DNA from: Megascapheus bottae
Taxonomy: Eukaryota; Chordata; Mammalia; Rodentia; Geomyidae
DNA length: 64,000 bases
Reading direction: 5' to 3'
Assembly (NCBI GenBank): GCA_024803745.1
Contig: JANJXV010000128.1
Location: 2,533,501 to 2,597,500, forward strand
Shown here: positions 12,836 through 22,408 of the stretch, in pieces
Layout: every line of letters begins with the position of its first letter
Numbering within the stretch: the first letter of the stretch is position 1
Notes under the pieces: model-generated
Told to the model about the DNA's origin: nothing
What the model saw: the letters and a program-made list of their open reading frames with translations, nothing else
The model's database searches: none
Position numbers and translations under genes: made by a program

Positions 12836-13091
12836 ACTTAATTAGGTGTCAAGAGTTAGAAGAGATTAGAAGGAGAATGACAGAAAACAAAGCTAGGGGT
12901 TGAAATGACCTCGCTTAATTTCCACGTCCAGTGGTGGACAGCAAATTAGGAAATCTGTGTGAAGCTTTGTGCTGTAATTTATTTGGTCGAGTGAGACTCA
13001 GAAGGATTATTTCGTTGTTAGATGAAGAATTGGAATGAGGGAGAAGAGTGAAAAGATGAAAACGATCAAGTCTCATTGAAGTGCCATGTCA

Positions 13092-13298
13092 GGGGCTGGC
13101 AACTCACTCTGCCATCCCAGCTAATCAGGAGGCTGAGATCCGAGGATCAGGGTTCCAAGCCAGCCCGGGGCAGAAATCCATAAACTTCTTATCTCCAACA
13201 AACCAGCAATGAGGCAGAAGTGGAGGTGTGGATCAAGTGGTAGAGCACCACAAAAGCTCAGGGACAGTGCCCAGGCCCTGAGTTCAAGCCCCAGGACC

Positions 13299-13301
<3 letters not shown>
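13092..13301 (+). repeat. B1-dID composite SINE
   Basis: Head 'gccatcccagctaatcaggaggctgagatc', tail 'ggccctgagttcaagccccagg'. The A-tail position is occupied by the following CA microsatellite. Confidence 0.88.

Positions 13302-13348
<47 letters not shown>
13302..13348. repeat. (CA)n microsatellite at a SINE tail
   Basis: About 23 CA units starting exactly at the end of the SINE body. Confidence 0.97.
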
Positions 13349-13352
<4 letters not shown>

Positions 13353-13379
13353 AATGATGCCTTGCACTCCTAAGCAGAC

Positions 13380-13870
13380 ATGGTGAATTGAAACTCATTT
13401 TTACAACTTCTTTTTTGCATATATTGTTTATTGAAATTAATATTAATGTTATTATTAATATTATATTCTCCAGATAGAAGGTGCATTATTACTTCACAGA
13501 CACTGACATCCTTTCTCATGTCTTGGTCCCATTTCCCTGCCCTCACCACCGCCCTTTTTACAACTTCTTGAAGGTAAAGATAATTGTGAAAAAAAAAGAC
13601 AGAACTGCAATGAGTTTCAGGTGGGAAATGTGTAAATCCCTCATCTTTTCAGATACTCCGGGCCTTTGAAGGTGGCTGTGTCACCACACGTGTGGGTAAT
13701 TGACTCATATTCCCCAGGTGCTCTGACACCCCCACCCCCAGAGAACCCCGGAACAGAAGTGAGCAACTTTTCCCTCCACTAGCATCACTGTGCCCACCCT
13801 GAACTTCATTCATTGTACAGCAAACCAATATGGGTGCACGGTACCCCCTGCCCCCCAAAATGCAGGCTGT
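13380..13870. other. Non-coding, no gene recognised
   Basis: AT-rich DNA with a short attaat-type repeat near 13435-13465. Nothing else was supported. Confidence 0.5.
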
Positions 13871-13871
13871 C

Positions 13872-13944
13872 TTTTGTTGCTGTTTTTTTCAACCCCGAGG
13901 CTTGAACTCCCTGCCTGGCCACTATCCCTCAGATCTTTGGTTCA
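13872..13944 (-). repeat. B1-dID SINE fragment, minus strand
   Basis: Partial ID-like tail in reverse (gaggcttgaactccctgcctgg) directly left of the outer provirus. Confidence 0.55.
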
Positions 13945-13950
13945 GCTGTT

Positions 13951-14316
13951 TGTCGCTATCCCCTCGGCCGGCAAGGAAGACGCAACAAGTGAGACTTCTT
14001 CTCGAGCAGCAGTTTATTCAGCAAGCTTACAGCTATGCCGGGTCGACCCCGACTTCCTCAAAACCCTGGGCTTTTATAGGCCCATCCTCCAATCACGTTT
14101 GCTTTCTTACAATTCTATAGCCAATAATATAAGTACACCTCTATAGTACATTCTAAACAAGTAACAATATGGCATTACACATACTTCCAATCATGCATAA
14201 AGCTCATGAACAATCACATCTTTTCCTGGAAACTTTCAGACAAACAACTCAGTGGCGCAACCACAAAGGCGGATGCCAGCGCCATCTTGTAATGGCGAAT
14301 GTAATAGCTCTCTACA
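13951..14316 (-). repeat. 3' LTR of the outer provirus
   Basis: 366 bp, TGTCGC...TCTACA on the plus strand. AATAAA is present on the minus strand (within gtttattcag near 14012) and the YY1-type core AAGATGGCG lies near its minus-strand start. It differs from the right LTR at about four positions, for example near 14097, 14145, 14165 and 14249. Confidence 0.92.
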
Positions 14317-14337
14317 TCTCCCCCTTTTTTCTTTTGG
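14317..14337 (-). other. Polypurine tract of the outer provirus
   Basis: On the minus strand an A/G run ending GGGGGAGA directly precedes the 3' LTR. This is the expected plus-strand primer site for reverse transcription. Confidence 0.85.
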
Positions 14338-14550
14338 CTGAAAGTATAGAGAATTTGAGTAGGAATTCAGAGACTGGCCAGATCTCCAAACGCCTTCCCT
14401 ATTTTCTCATACTGAGGGTAAGGGATCATGCCTGTCTTAGGTTGGAGAGATGCCTCTTGGTTCTTACCCGTCTTCAACATCCGATACTCGAGCATTGGAG
14501 TCTGTCTTAGGTTGATACCAAGACCAATCTCTACTCTTACCCGTCTTTGA

Positions 14551-16131
14551 CTACTGATCCAGCATACCCAGCCACACTTGGGGGGATTCTTGTTGCTGAA
14601 GAGCCATAAGAGCTTGTTTAATGACCATGTGATCATGTGTTCTTTGTCTGATAATTTGTCTGTGCAAAACCAAAACAAACCAACACAACAATCCTAATCC
14701 ACCACATAATATAACAATTAAGGACACGCTCCCAGCCCATTCTTTAACCCAACTAAGGGATTGAGAAATCCAATCTACCAATTCTCCCACAGTAGCAATG
14801 TTTACACGGGTGGAATTAACAATCATAATTTCATGCCGTAATTGATTAGTAAGATTTTCAAACTCTTGAGTCCAAGATCCTTGAAGCATACGACCCAATT
14901 CCCGGGATAAATTTGCAGCATAGGAAAGATTATAATAATCCAAAGAAGTAATACATAAACCAGATGTGGTTCCTACACACATTAATTGAGCAAATTGAAA
15001 CATATAATCCATTTGTTCTTGCAACAAGTCCACTCTTTGATTTAAAATCATAAGTCCTCGGGCTAAATGCTGATTCACTTGCACTTGAGTATCCATAGCT
15101 TGTGAAACTGCTTCGGAAAGTGTATTTACAGTAGTCGCAGTCTGAATGGAGGTAACCATAGCGGCAGCAGATGCAACAGCAGTTGCAATTAACGAAGACA
15201 CCAAAATAATCAAAGCAGTCACTCCAAAATTACGTTTTGATCTTCTTTTCAATTTCACTATTAAATTCTTTTCAGAAGCTTCTACTGGAATAGGAATAAA
15301 AGTAGGCATACGCATAACCACAGCAGAATCAAACTCACTAACATTCCAGCACTGACTTAAATAACATACAGTAGAGGAACAATTTATAATTCCATCGACA
15401 ACATCAAATGAATTAAAAATAACAAACATAAAAGGAAACCATACACATACAGGGGTAGGGCCATAACTGCCATTAAATGCACAATAATCTAGGGTAACAT
15501 TATTTCTTGGTGCCATAGTTGTACAATGACATGGAGTTGATGCCTTAGTTGTACAAGAACACGAAGTTGATCTGGGGCAACATGGCCCTGAACCGGGACA
15601 GACCATCATAAAATCACTTTTAACGGTACTATTACAATGCCTAAACTCTCCTCCATTAATAAAAGCCAAAGCATTACTAACACTACAAGCATATTTCCCA
15701 CAAATTAGCCAAACATCAAAAGGATTCTCAGTATCTTCATCTGCTCTTTGAAAAACATAATCACGTCTACATGAAGCATGGGTAAAATTCCCAAAATCAG
15801 CAATAGCAGGGGAAAAACGAAAACCAGAAGCAACATGAGCATATCTAGAACTCTGACAACCTGTCCACTGCCAGGGCCACCAAGCACCGCTAGTACATTT
15901 TGGAAACAATAAAGGAAAACTTTTTGTAGATCCATATTGAATTTCCCCAATTTTCACATGATCTCCATAAGATGGAACATACCCCGAATATCCCACCAAT
16001 CCTGCCTTTTGAGTTAGCGTAGAAACTGTTGTCAAATCACCATTTGGCTGGGGATAAAACATTCCCATATTTTGTCGATGAAGAATTATACAGGCACTCA
16101 AATTCATAGATAAATAAAACATAAGGTTCAA
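14551..16131 (-). pseudogene. env of the outer provirus (surface and transmembrane parts), 5' end frameshifted
   Basis: An open frame of 526 codons encodes most of an envelope glycoprotein. The surface part is Cys-rich, with many N-glycosylation sequons. A furin-type site RSKR lies at about residues 297-300, followed by a hydrophobic Ala/Val-rich fusion-peptide-like stretch (about 301-328). A heptad-rich region, a short Cys loop (about 385-393), a membrane anchor (about 468-489) and a cytoplasmic tail of about 35 residues follow. The leader is in another frame (see 16128-16361), so the gene as it stands cannot give a complete precursor. The layout fits betaretrovirus/IAPE-type env. Function is not claimed. 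Confidence 0.88.
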
Positions 16132-16361
16132 GTTAAATTCAAACTTAAGGAAAAATTTCCACGTCCAGAATCATAAGGAATAGAAGGTAATTTCAAGGAA
16201 CTGTTAGTTGTGAATATATATGGGTATACTTTAGAAGTACTAGTCACTGGCATTGGTAGAGGAAACGTCTTCATTATTGCCCACAATACTTGAGTTTCCA
16301 TCAATGGCCACAACAGCATCATCAGTAGCAGCAGCATCGACAGGATTTTCATGACGCTCAT
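16128..16361 (-). pseudogene. env leader segment of the outer provirus, out of frame with the rest
   Basis: A 77-codon frame starts at 16361, overlapping the integrase 3' end as env starts commonly do. It contains a Leu/Met-rich signal-peptide-like core near residues 8-20. It ends at a TGA at 16128-16130, where the main env frame opens in a different register. A small indel around 16130-16170 probably separated them. Confidence 0.75.
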
Positions 16362-17256
16362 CCTTCTGCACTTTCCTCACCAAACGTTCCAGCACCCAAA
16401 TGGGATCCTGTGATTTCTGTGGAAACACACAAACAGCTCCTCGTACCCAAGAGAGCACGGGGTCTGGCCCATTCCATGGGCCAGTTAATACATCCTTCCA
16501 TTTTACAAATCCTTTATGCAATCCTATAGCTGGTGAAACATGTCTATCAGCGGCAGAATGGCCTTGAATATCCAAATTTAAAAAATTTAAAGTAAAAAGA
16601 AGAAGGGAAATTCTATCTTTAGGTGTTTTCTTATATCCAATTCCCTCTTTTTGTTTTTGTAAATAAAATTTCAAGGTGCGATGAGCACGTTCCACAATAC
16701 CTTGTCCTTGAGGATTATAAGGCAATCCATGTAATAATTGTACTCCCATAGTCTGGCAAAAGGTAAGAAATTGCTTACTAGTGTAAGCGGGGCCATTATC
16801 AGTCTTTATTAAATAAGGTATGCCCCAGGAAGCCCAAGCTTCCAAGTAGTGAGTAATTACATGATGAGTTGTTTCTCCACTTAAAGGAGTGGCATGAATA
16901 ATTCCTGAACATGTATCAATTGAAACATGTAAAAATTTTAACTTTCCAAACTCCATAACATGGGTAACATCCATTTGCCAGATTTTTAAAGGAAGGAGAC
17001 CACGAGGATTAACACCTAATGACGCAACCGGTAGGTGGGTAACACATTTTGGGCAATTTAATACAATTTGTCTGGCCGCTTGTTGAGTTAATTTAAACCG
17101 AGATTGTAGGGTGCGGGCATTAACATGAAAATGATTATGAAACTCTTGAGCTTGTTGTTCCGGGGTAAAGACAATAAAAGCCATTTGCATGCGTGCACAC
17201 TTATCTACTACATCATTGTCCAAACTAAGGGGTCCGGGCAATCCTGTATGTGCACG
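16240..17256 (-). pseudogene. Integrase and 3' end of pol of the outer provirus
   Basis: After the insertion point, pol resumes with an RNase H tail and then integrase. The His/Cys zinc-binding motif has its two Cys as CPKC. The catalytic core shows WQMDV and KTDNG as the two Asp positions, and the Glu in VERAH 35 residues after the second. The frame runs to a stop at 16240-16242 and overlaps the env leader. The open frame extends right into the inner LTR, but that part is not pol. The upstream half of pol is now 7.4 kb away. Confidence 0.9.
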
Positions 17257-17262
17257 TATGTG
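17257..17262. repeat. Target-site duplication of the inner provirus (left copy)
   Basis: tatgtg, identical to 24644-24649. Both copies lie directly against the TG/CA ends of the inner LTRs. Confidence 0.95.
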
Positions 17263-17720
17263 TGCCGGGGCCAGCCGGCAGCAAACCAGGGTTCGCGGAT
17301 TGGGATTCCTGAAATAGGGGCAAGGACTAGGAAAAAATAGAAGAGAGACAAACAGATGGAGTTCAGGAGGAGTACAGCCCAAGTCAGCAGTCCAAGAAGG
17401 CTGTGAGCTCCAGACTGCCGCCTAAGACTCTCTCGTTTATTTTAAGTTCCGACCTTAAATACTCTTCTTAAAATTTGGAGTTGCCAGAGGCTACATTCAT
17501 ACAAAATAGTAAACAAATCACATATAGGATAAATGAGAAAGGATTAACATTGCTTAAAGTCATCATGATAAGAACTGATTGACATTGCTTAAAGTCATCA
17601 TGATAAGAACTGATTGACTTTGCTTAAAGTCATCCTGATCAGAGTTACTTCCTTGTGTATACAGTTGTGTAGGTCCAAGGTCAGGTCCAAGGTCATTGAC
17701 CCCACAGTCGGTCCCCAACA
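17263..17720 (-). repeat. 3' LTR of the inner provirus
   Basis: 458 bp from tgccgggg to ccccaaca. AATAAA on the minus strand is at 17436-17441. U3 holds three tandem 35-bp units beginning at about 17547, 17582 and 17617 (core tgcttaaagtcatc), which look like a reiterated enhancer. Confidence 0.95.
17547..17650 (-). promoter_or_regulatory. Three 35-bp tandem repeats in U3
   Basis: Unit core 'attgcttaaagtcatcatga' at a strict 35-bp period. The third copy is partly diverged. The same array is at about 24470-24573 in the other LTR. Reiterated U3 units usually act as enhancers in retroviruses; that role is inferred here. Confidence 0.75.
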
Positions 17721-17730
17721 TCTCCCCCGT
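17721..17730 (-). other. Polypurine tract of the inner provirus
   Basis: The minus strand reads ACGGGGGAGA immediately before the 3' LTR, the same GGGGGAGA end as in the outer provirus. Confidence 0.8.
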
Positions 17731-18084
17731 CTGTCTTTTAAAAGATGCGGTCTTGCTTGTCTTGGGTTGGGTGGATCGCTGACTCTGCCTTACCCGTCAT
17801 GGGGAACTTCTTCAGATCAAGCTGAAGGCCCTGTCTTAGGTTGGTCAGAGAGCGTCCCCTCTTATCCCATCCTTGACTGCGATTCCTCTCGGGGGGGAAT
17901 TCATCCATCTGGGGCTTAGATCTGCGGAGTTGTTCGATTGGTGACTGTTGCAGATGTGACCATTGGACGGCTACTGGCCATAGGTGTTGATTTGTTCCCA
18001 ACCATAGCTTCAGTTGTCACTTTACTTGGAGTAGAAACAACAGCAGTTGGCTTGATATTGGCTGTTGGTGGATCTGAAGTGCTG

Positions 18085-18162
18085 GCAATTCCTCATTCTT
18101 CAGAAGCTGCAGTCGTTTTCAACGCAATTCCTCATTCTTCAGAAGCTGCAGTCGTTTTCAAC
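18085..18162. repeat. 39-bp direct tandem duplication
   Basis: Two identical copies starting at 18085 and 18124 (gcaattcctcattcttcaga...). Confidence 0.9.
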
Positions 18163-18517
18163 GTGATCAGTCTCTGCTGTTCTGGGACCTTACTAGTAGG
18201 TTCTTGAGGCTCTTTTCTCTGCTCCAAGTGCCTCCCTTTATGATCTCGGAGTTCTCTCTCCAATCTACTGATTCGACCTTCTTAATGGGACTTAAGAGCT
18301 GTCATACAATCATCAAGTACATTTTTTTTTGATCTAACATTCCATTCTCCCCCCTCTTTAAAACAATGCAATAATTCAAACATAAATGATTTTCTTGATT
18401 AAACCTTGAACATGTTCACTCACTCATTCACACACATTCATACTCAAAGATTTTAAAGTGCACAAAATTAATATTGGCCGTTCATTTTCCGGAAGTTTGT
18501 GTCAAGAGAGCTTTGCC

Positions 18518-18761
18518 AATTTTACTCTTGCAGGTGAGAACCAGGTTCAAAACAAAACTTTAGAAAAAACATAAGGATCCATATTTAAAACTGGTACCAA
18601 TTTCAAAGACAAAACTGGACAAGAAAAAATATGTAACATAATTTTACTCTTGCAGGTGAGAACCAGGTTCAAAACAAAACTTTAGAAAAAACATAAGGAT
18701 CCATATTTAAAACTGGTACCAATTTCAAAGACAAAACTGGACAAGAAAAAATATGTAACAT
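18518..18761. repeat. 122-bp direct tandem duplication
   Basis: Two practically identical copies, each starting 'ttttactcttgcaggtgaga' (18520 and 18642), in the non-coding region between pol and the 3' LTR. Confidence 0.93.
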
Positions 18762-18811
18762 GAACAAGACAAAGAAACAGAGACTTTTACACTTAACACA
18801 AAAACATGAAT

Positions 18812-21800
18812 TCAGGTCTTTTCTGCATTACTGGATGCATTACTGGAGGGTTGGGGGTGAAGGTCCAGTGGGTCGCTGCTTGGATGACCACTGTCACTCT
18901 CCACAATCCGAACATAGCGTTCGGGCAGCCAGCGGGCATCATTTTCTTCCTGTGAGAAAACACATACATGCCCTCTACCCCAGGTTAGAACAGGATCTGG
19001 TCCGTGCCAAGCACCAGTTAGGGGATCCTTCCATTTTACTAAGGCAAAAGCACGCTGCTCTCTTTTTTCCCAGAATCGCTGAGCAGCAGATAAATTATTT
19101 GAATCCAGATTCAAAAAATTTAAAACAAATAAAGCATGATTAAGTATATTCACAGGGGTAGCGGGATACGACTCTCCTTTCTGTATTTTAGCAATTTGAT
19201 GTTTTAATAATCCATTAGCTCTCTCCACGATGCCTTGACCTTGAGGATTGTAAGGAATGCCTGTAATATGAGTGATATTATAAGAATGGCAGAAGGACTG
19301 AAATGCTTGGCCTGCATAGCCAGGGCCATTATCTGTTTTTATTTGCGAGGGAATCCCCATCACAGCAAAACATCGAATGCAGTGAGAAATACAATGTTTA
19401 GTAGCTTCCCCAGCAAGGGGGGTGGCTAGGATAAAATTAGAATAAGTATCTACAGTAACATGAACATATTTTAATCGGCCAAATGATGGAACATGTGTGA
19501 CATCCATCTGCCAAATGTGATTAGAAAGCAGTCCTCGTGGATTTATACCTAAATGAGGAGCTGGTGAGAAGGGCACACAGTTGGAGCAAGTTTTAACTAT
19601 TTGACGTGCCGCTTCTCTAGATAATTTAAACTGTCGGCGCAAGGCTCGGCTGTTTTGATGATGGATGGCATGTGACTGCTTAGCAAGTTCAACTTGAGTT
19701 AAATAAACTCTGGTGGAAGAATCAGTAACTGCGTTACCCTCACTTAAAGGGCCAGGAAGATTAGTGTGAGCTCGAATGAAGCCAAAAAAACAGGGGTGGT
19801 TGCGAGAACAAAGCAAAGTTTGTACTTGGCGAAATTGGGTTTGGATATTGGAGTTAGTAGTTCCAATAAAGGGAACAGTTTCTATGACTTGAAGAGCACG
19901 AATTACATATTGGCTGTCTGAGTATAAGTTAAAGGGCTCATCTTGTAACAGGACGAGTGCTTGTAAAACAGCCTCTAACTCTACCTCTTGGGCGGAGGTA
20001 AAACCCGTAACCCAAGATTGAGTTTTCCCATTAATGGTCAAAGCAGCCGTTCCATTAGAGGATCCGTCTGTAAATACTAAAGCGGCAGAAGATAAAGGCG
20101 AGGCCCGTACTATGGAAGGAAATAGGAACGTATGACACGCAGCAAATTGGAGGAGTTTGTTAGATGGGTAGTGATGCAAAATTTTTCCCGTATAATTGGC
20201 CCAAGCAATGGCCCAAGAATCGCAATGGGCGAATAGCCAATCTTGTTGTTGTGAATTATATGGGACACAGATAAAATGAGGTTCCTGACCTAAATATTTA
20301 CGGGAATCCACTCGGCACATATGTATCAGATTAGCTACCAATTCGTAGTAGGGGGTCAGCACTTTGCCGGGTGTTGATGGTAGATAAAGCCATAAAAGTG
20401 GGCCATCCTGCCACAATACAGCAGTTGGGGAGTGAGAAGTAGCTAAAATGTAAACTCCCCATGGTTTAGAGTAGTCACAATAGTTCACTTGTTGCTGGGA
20501 AATTGCCTTTTCTACGATTTGGATGGCCCTCTCGGCGTCGGGATTTAAATTGCGCAAGGATGTAGGGTTGGTATCTCCTTTTAAGAGATCAAAGAGGGGT
20601 TTTAACTCTCCAGTGGACAGCTTTAAATAAGGCCGAAGCCAATTTATATCTCCTAAAAATTGCTGAAAATCATGAAGAGTTCTTAAGTGTGAAGTTTTTA
20701 ATTGTATTTTTTGGCTTTTAAAATAGTGTGGGCCTAATATATGGCCTAAATACGTAAAAGGGGGATGTTCCTGAACCTTTTCAGCTGCTATTATAAGGCC
20801 AAAGTGGCTCAGATCTTGCTTTAGTTGTCCAAAGGCTTGTCGTACGACGGTAGGGTCAGAACAAGCCAACAAGATGTCGTCCATATAATGAACAATATAA
20901 ACAGAAGAGAATTTTTCACGGGTGGAAGAAATGGCTCTAGCTACAAAACTTTGACATAAAGTTGGGCTATTTGCCATGCCCTGTGGGAGCACAAGCCAAT
21001 GATATCGCTTCATGGGTTCTTTAAAATTAACAGAGGGGACGCTGAAGGCAAAGCGCTTACAGTCTTGAGGCGCCAGGGGTATAGTATAGAAACAATCCTT
21101 CAAATCTATAATAATCTTATAAGTATCCTTTGGGATTGCCATGGGGGAAGGCAAGCCGGGCTGTAAGGCTCCCATCAGTTCCATAGTTGCATTTATCTTT
21201 CTCAGATCCTGTAACAGCCTCCATTTACCTGACTTTTTCTTTATAACAAAAATTGGAGAATTCCATGGAGAGTTAGAAGGGGCCACATGTCCCAAGTCTA
21301 TCTGTTCCTGTACCAGCTGCTGAACTGCAATGATCTTTTCTAGAGAAAGAGGCCACTGTTCGACCCATACCGGTTCTTCTGAGAGCCAATTTATGGGATC
21401 AGCATGAGGGGCAGGACAAACAACAGCCCCCGTTAAAGAATACCCTAATCCTTGCCTCGCGGGGTGAGACTGGGGTTGGAGTGGCTCTAGCTCCCCCTGT
21501 GCTGCTCGGCCTAGTCCCCTAAAGGGGAGGAGGCCTTGATCAAGTAACTGCTTAGTGACCGCAGCACTAGGACTAAACATATACACTCCCATTTTTTCCA
21601 TGATATCACGACCCCATAAATTAATTGGCAGATGATCCAAGACAAATGGCTGAAAATGACCGGAGTGCCCTTCCTCATCTCTCCAAACAAGGATCGCACT
21701 GCTCTGCTGTGGGTCAGTTGCTTGCCCAATCCCCTGTAGGGAAGTCATAGAGGTTGTCAGGGGCCATTGGGCTGGCCAGTGTTTTTTAGATATTACAGAC

Positions 21801-22408
21801 ACATCTGCTCCTGTGTCTAATATTCCTTTAAAGGGTTTTTCTTGTATAAATATAGTCATCTCAGGCCTCTCTTGTTTTATGCTTTGTACCCAATAGATAT
21901 CAGAGGATCCAAATCCTCTCTGTCCGCATGGGGCAGAAGAATTAGCAGTCTCCCCATGAGATAAAGGCACAAGTATTAGTTGTGCTAATTTTTGACCGGC
22001 TGGGATTGATACTACGTGTTTCGGGGCAGAGGCCATAACTTTGATTTCTCCAGTGAAATCCTGGTCAATTTTGCCAGGTGTAATCTGTATCCCTTTAAGG
22101 GCTGAGCTACTTCGCCCTAACAGCAATCCAGCCACTCCCGGGGGAAGGGGGCCGAAGACCCCCGTGGGGAGAGCTTGTGTCCCCATCTCTGGGGTCAATA
22201 CTGAGCAGGTGGAGGAACAGAGGTCCAATCCTGCGCTGCCTGGGGTGGCACGGAAGAGGCTGGAGACTGATTTTGGGGGGTTGTTAGAAGATTTACTTGT
22301 GGCCGAGAAGAGGGAGGGACTGCCCCATGGTTTTGCGGGGCCAGAGGCTGGCCCCTTCTCCAGTTTCCCGAAAGCGGGCGGCCATTGCGATCTGTTCTTG
22401 ACCTGCAA
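18812..22408 (-). CDS. pro-pol of the inner provirus (dUTPase, protease, reverse transcriptase, RNase H, integrase)
   Basis: An open frame of about 1198 codons without a break. dUTPase lies at about residues 55-170, with five recognisable motifs (PGSAGLDL, GRSS, GKIDQDFTGE, LAQLI, RGFGSS). The aspartic protease has DTGAD at about 198-202. Reverse transcriptase follows with LPQGMANSP and YMDD at about 508-511, then RNase H (FTDGS at about 779, YSDSQY at about 829). Integrase has an HHCC finger (Cys 941/944) and Asp969, Asp1026 and Glu1062 in DD35E spacing. The first codon shown is TTG just after an in-frame TAA, so it is not a true start. The frame is -1 relative to gag with about 210 nt of overlap, so expression by -1 frameshifting is inferred. 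I saw no clean canonical slippery heptamer there. Confidence 0.94.
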   Translation of the reverse strand: MQVKNRSQWPPAFGKLEKGPASGPAKPWGSPSLFSATSKSSNNPPKSVSSLFRATPGSAGLDLCSSTCSVLTPEMGTQALPTGVFGPLPPGVAGLLLGRSSSALKGIQITPGKIDQDFTGEIKVMASAPKHVVSIPAGQKLAQLILVPLSHGETANSSAPCGQRGFGSSDIYWVQSIKQERPEMTIFIQEKPFKGILDTGADVSVISKKHWPAQWPLTTSMTSLQGIGQATDPQQSSAILVWRDEEGHSGHFQPFVLDHLPINLWGRDIMEKMGVYMFSPSAAVTKQLLDQGLLPFRGLGRAAQGELEPLQPQSHPARQGLGYSLTGAVVCPAPHADPINWLSEEPVWVEQWPLSLEKIIAVQQLVQEQIDLGHVAPSNSPWNSPIFVIKKKSGKWRLLQDLRKINATMELMGALQPGLPSPMAIPKDTYKIIIDLKDCFYTIPLAPQDCKRFAFSVPSVNFKEPMKRYHWLVLPQGMANSPTLCQSFVARAISSTREKFSSVYIVHYMDDILLACSDPTVVRQAFGQLKQDLSHFGLIIAAEKVQEHPPFTYLGHILGPHYFKSQKIQLKTSHLRTLHDFQQFLGDINWLRPYLKLSTGELKPLFDLLKGDTNPTSLRNLNPDAERAIQIVEKAISQQQVNYCDYSKPWGVYILATSHSPTAVLWQDGPLLWLYLPSTPGKVLTPYYELVANLIHMCRVDSRKYLGQEPHFICVPYNSQQQDWLFAHCDSWAIAWANYTGKILHHYPSNKLLQFAACHTFLFPSIVRASPLSSAALVFTDGSSNGTAALTINGKTQSWVTGFTSAQEVELEAVLQALVLLQDEPFNLYSDSQYVIRALQVIETVPFIGTTNSNIQTQFRQVQTLLCSRNHPCFFGFIRAHTNLPGPLSEGNAVTDSSTRVYLTQVELAKQSHAIHHQNSRALRRQFKLSREAARQIVKTCSNCVPFSPAPHLGINPRGLLSNHIWQMDVTHVPSFGRLKYVHVTVDTYSNFILATPLAGEATKHCISHCIRCFAVMGIPSQIKTDNGPGYAGQAFQSFCHSYNITHITGIPYNPQGQGIVERANGLLKHQIAKIQKGESYPATPVNILNHALFVLNFLNLDSNNLSAAQRFWEKREQRAFALVKWKDPLTGAWHGPDPVLTWGRGHVCVFSQEENDARWLPERYVRIVESDSGHPSSDPLDLHPQPSSNASSNAEKT

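Larger units (their letters stand above)
17731..18811 (-). other. 1.1-kb region between pol and 3' LTR of the inner provirus
   Basis: Occupies the place of env but has no env-like frame. It contains a 39-bp duplication (18085-18162) and a 122-bp tandem duplication (18518-18761). The segment 18350-18760 is similar to 46697-47320 of a different retroviral element in this window. It could be a relic of env or untranslated RNA. Confidence 0.6.

Noticed and set aside
17938..18207. 89-codon plus-strand frame with a 13-residue repeat
   Set aside because: It is antisense to the provirus and created by the 39-bp duplication. No start context or similarity.
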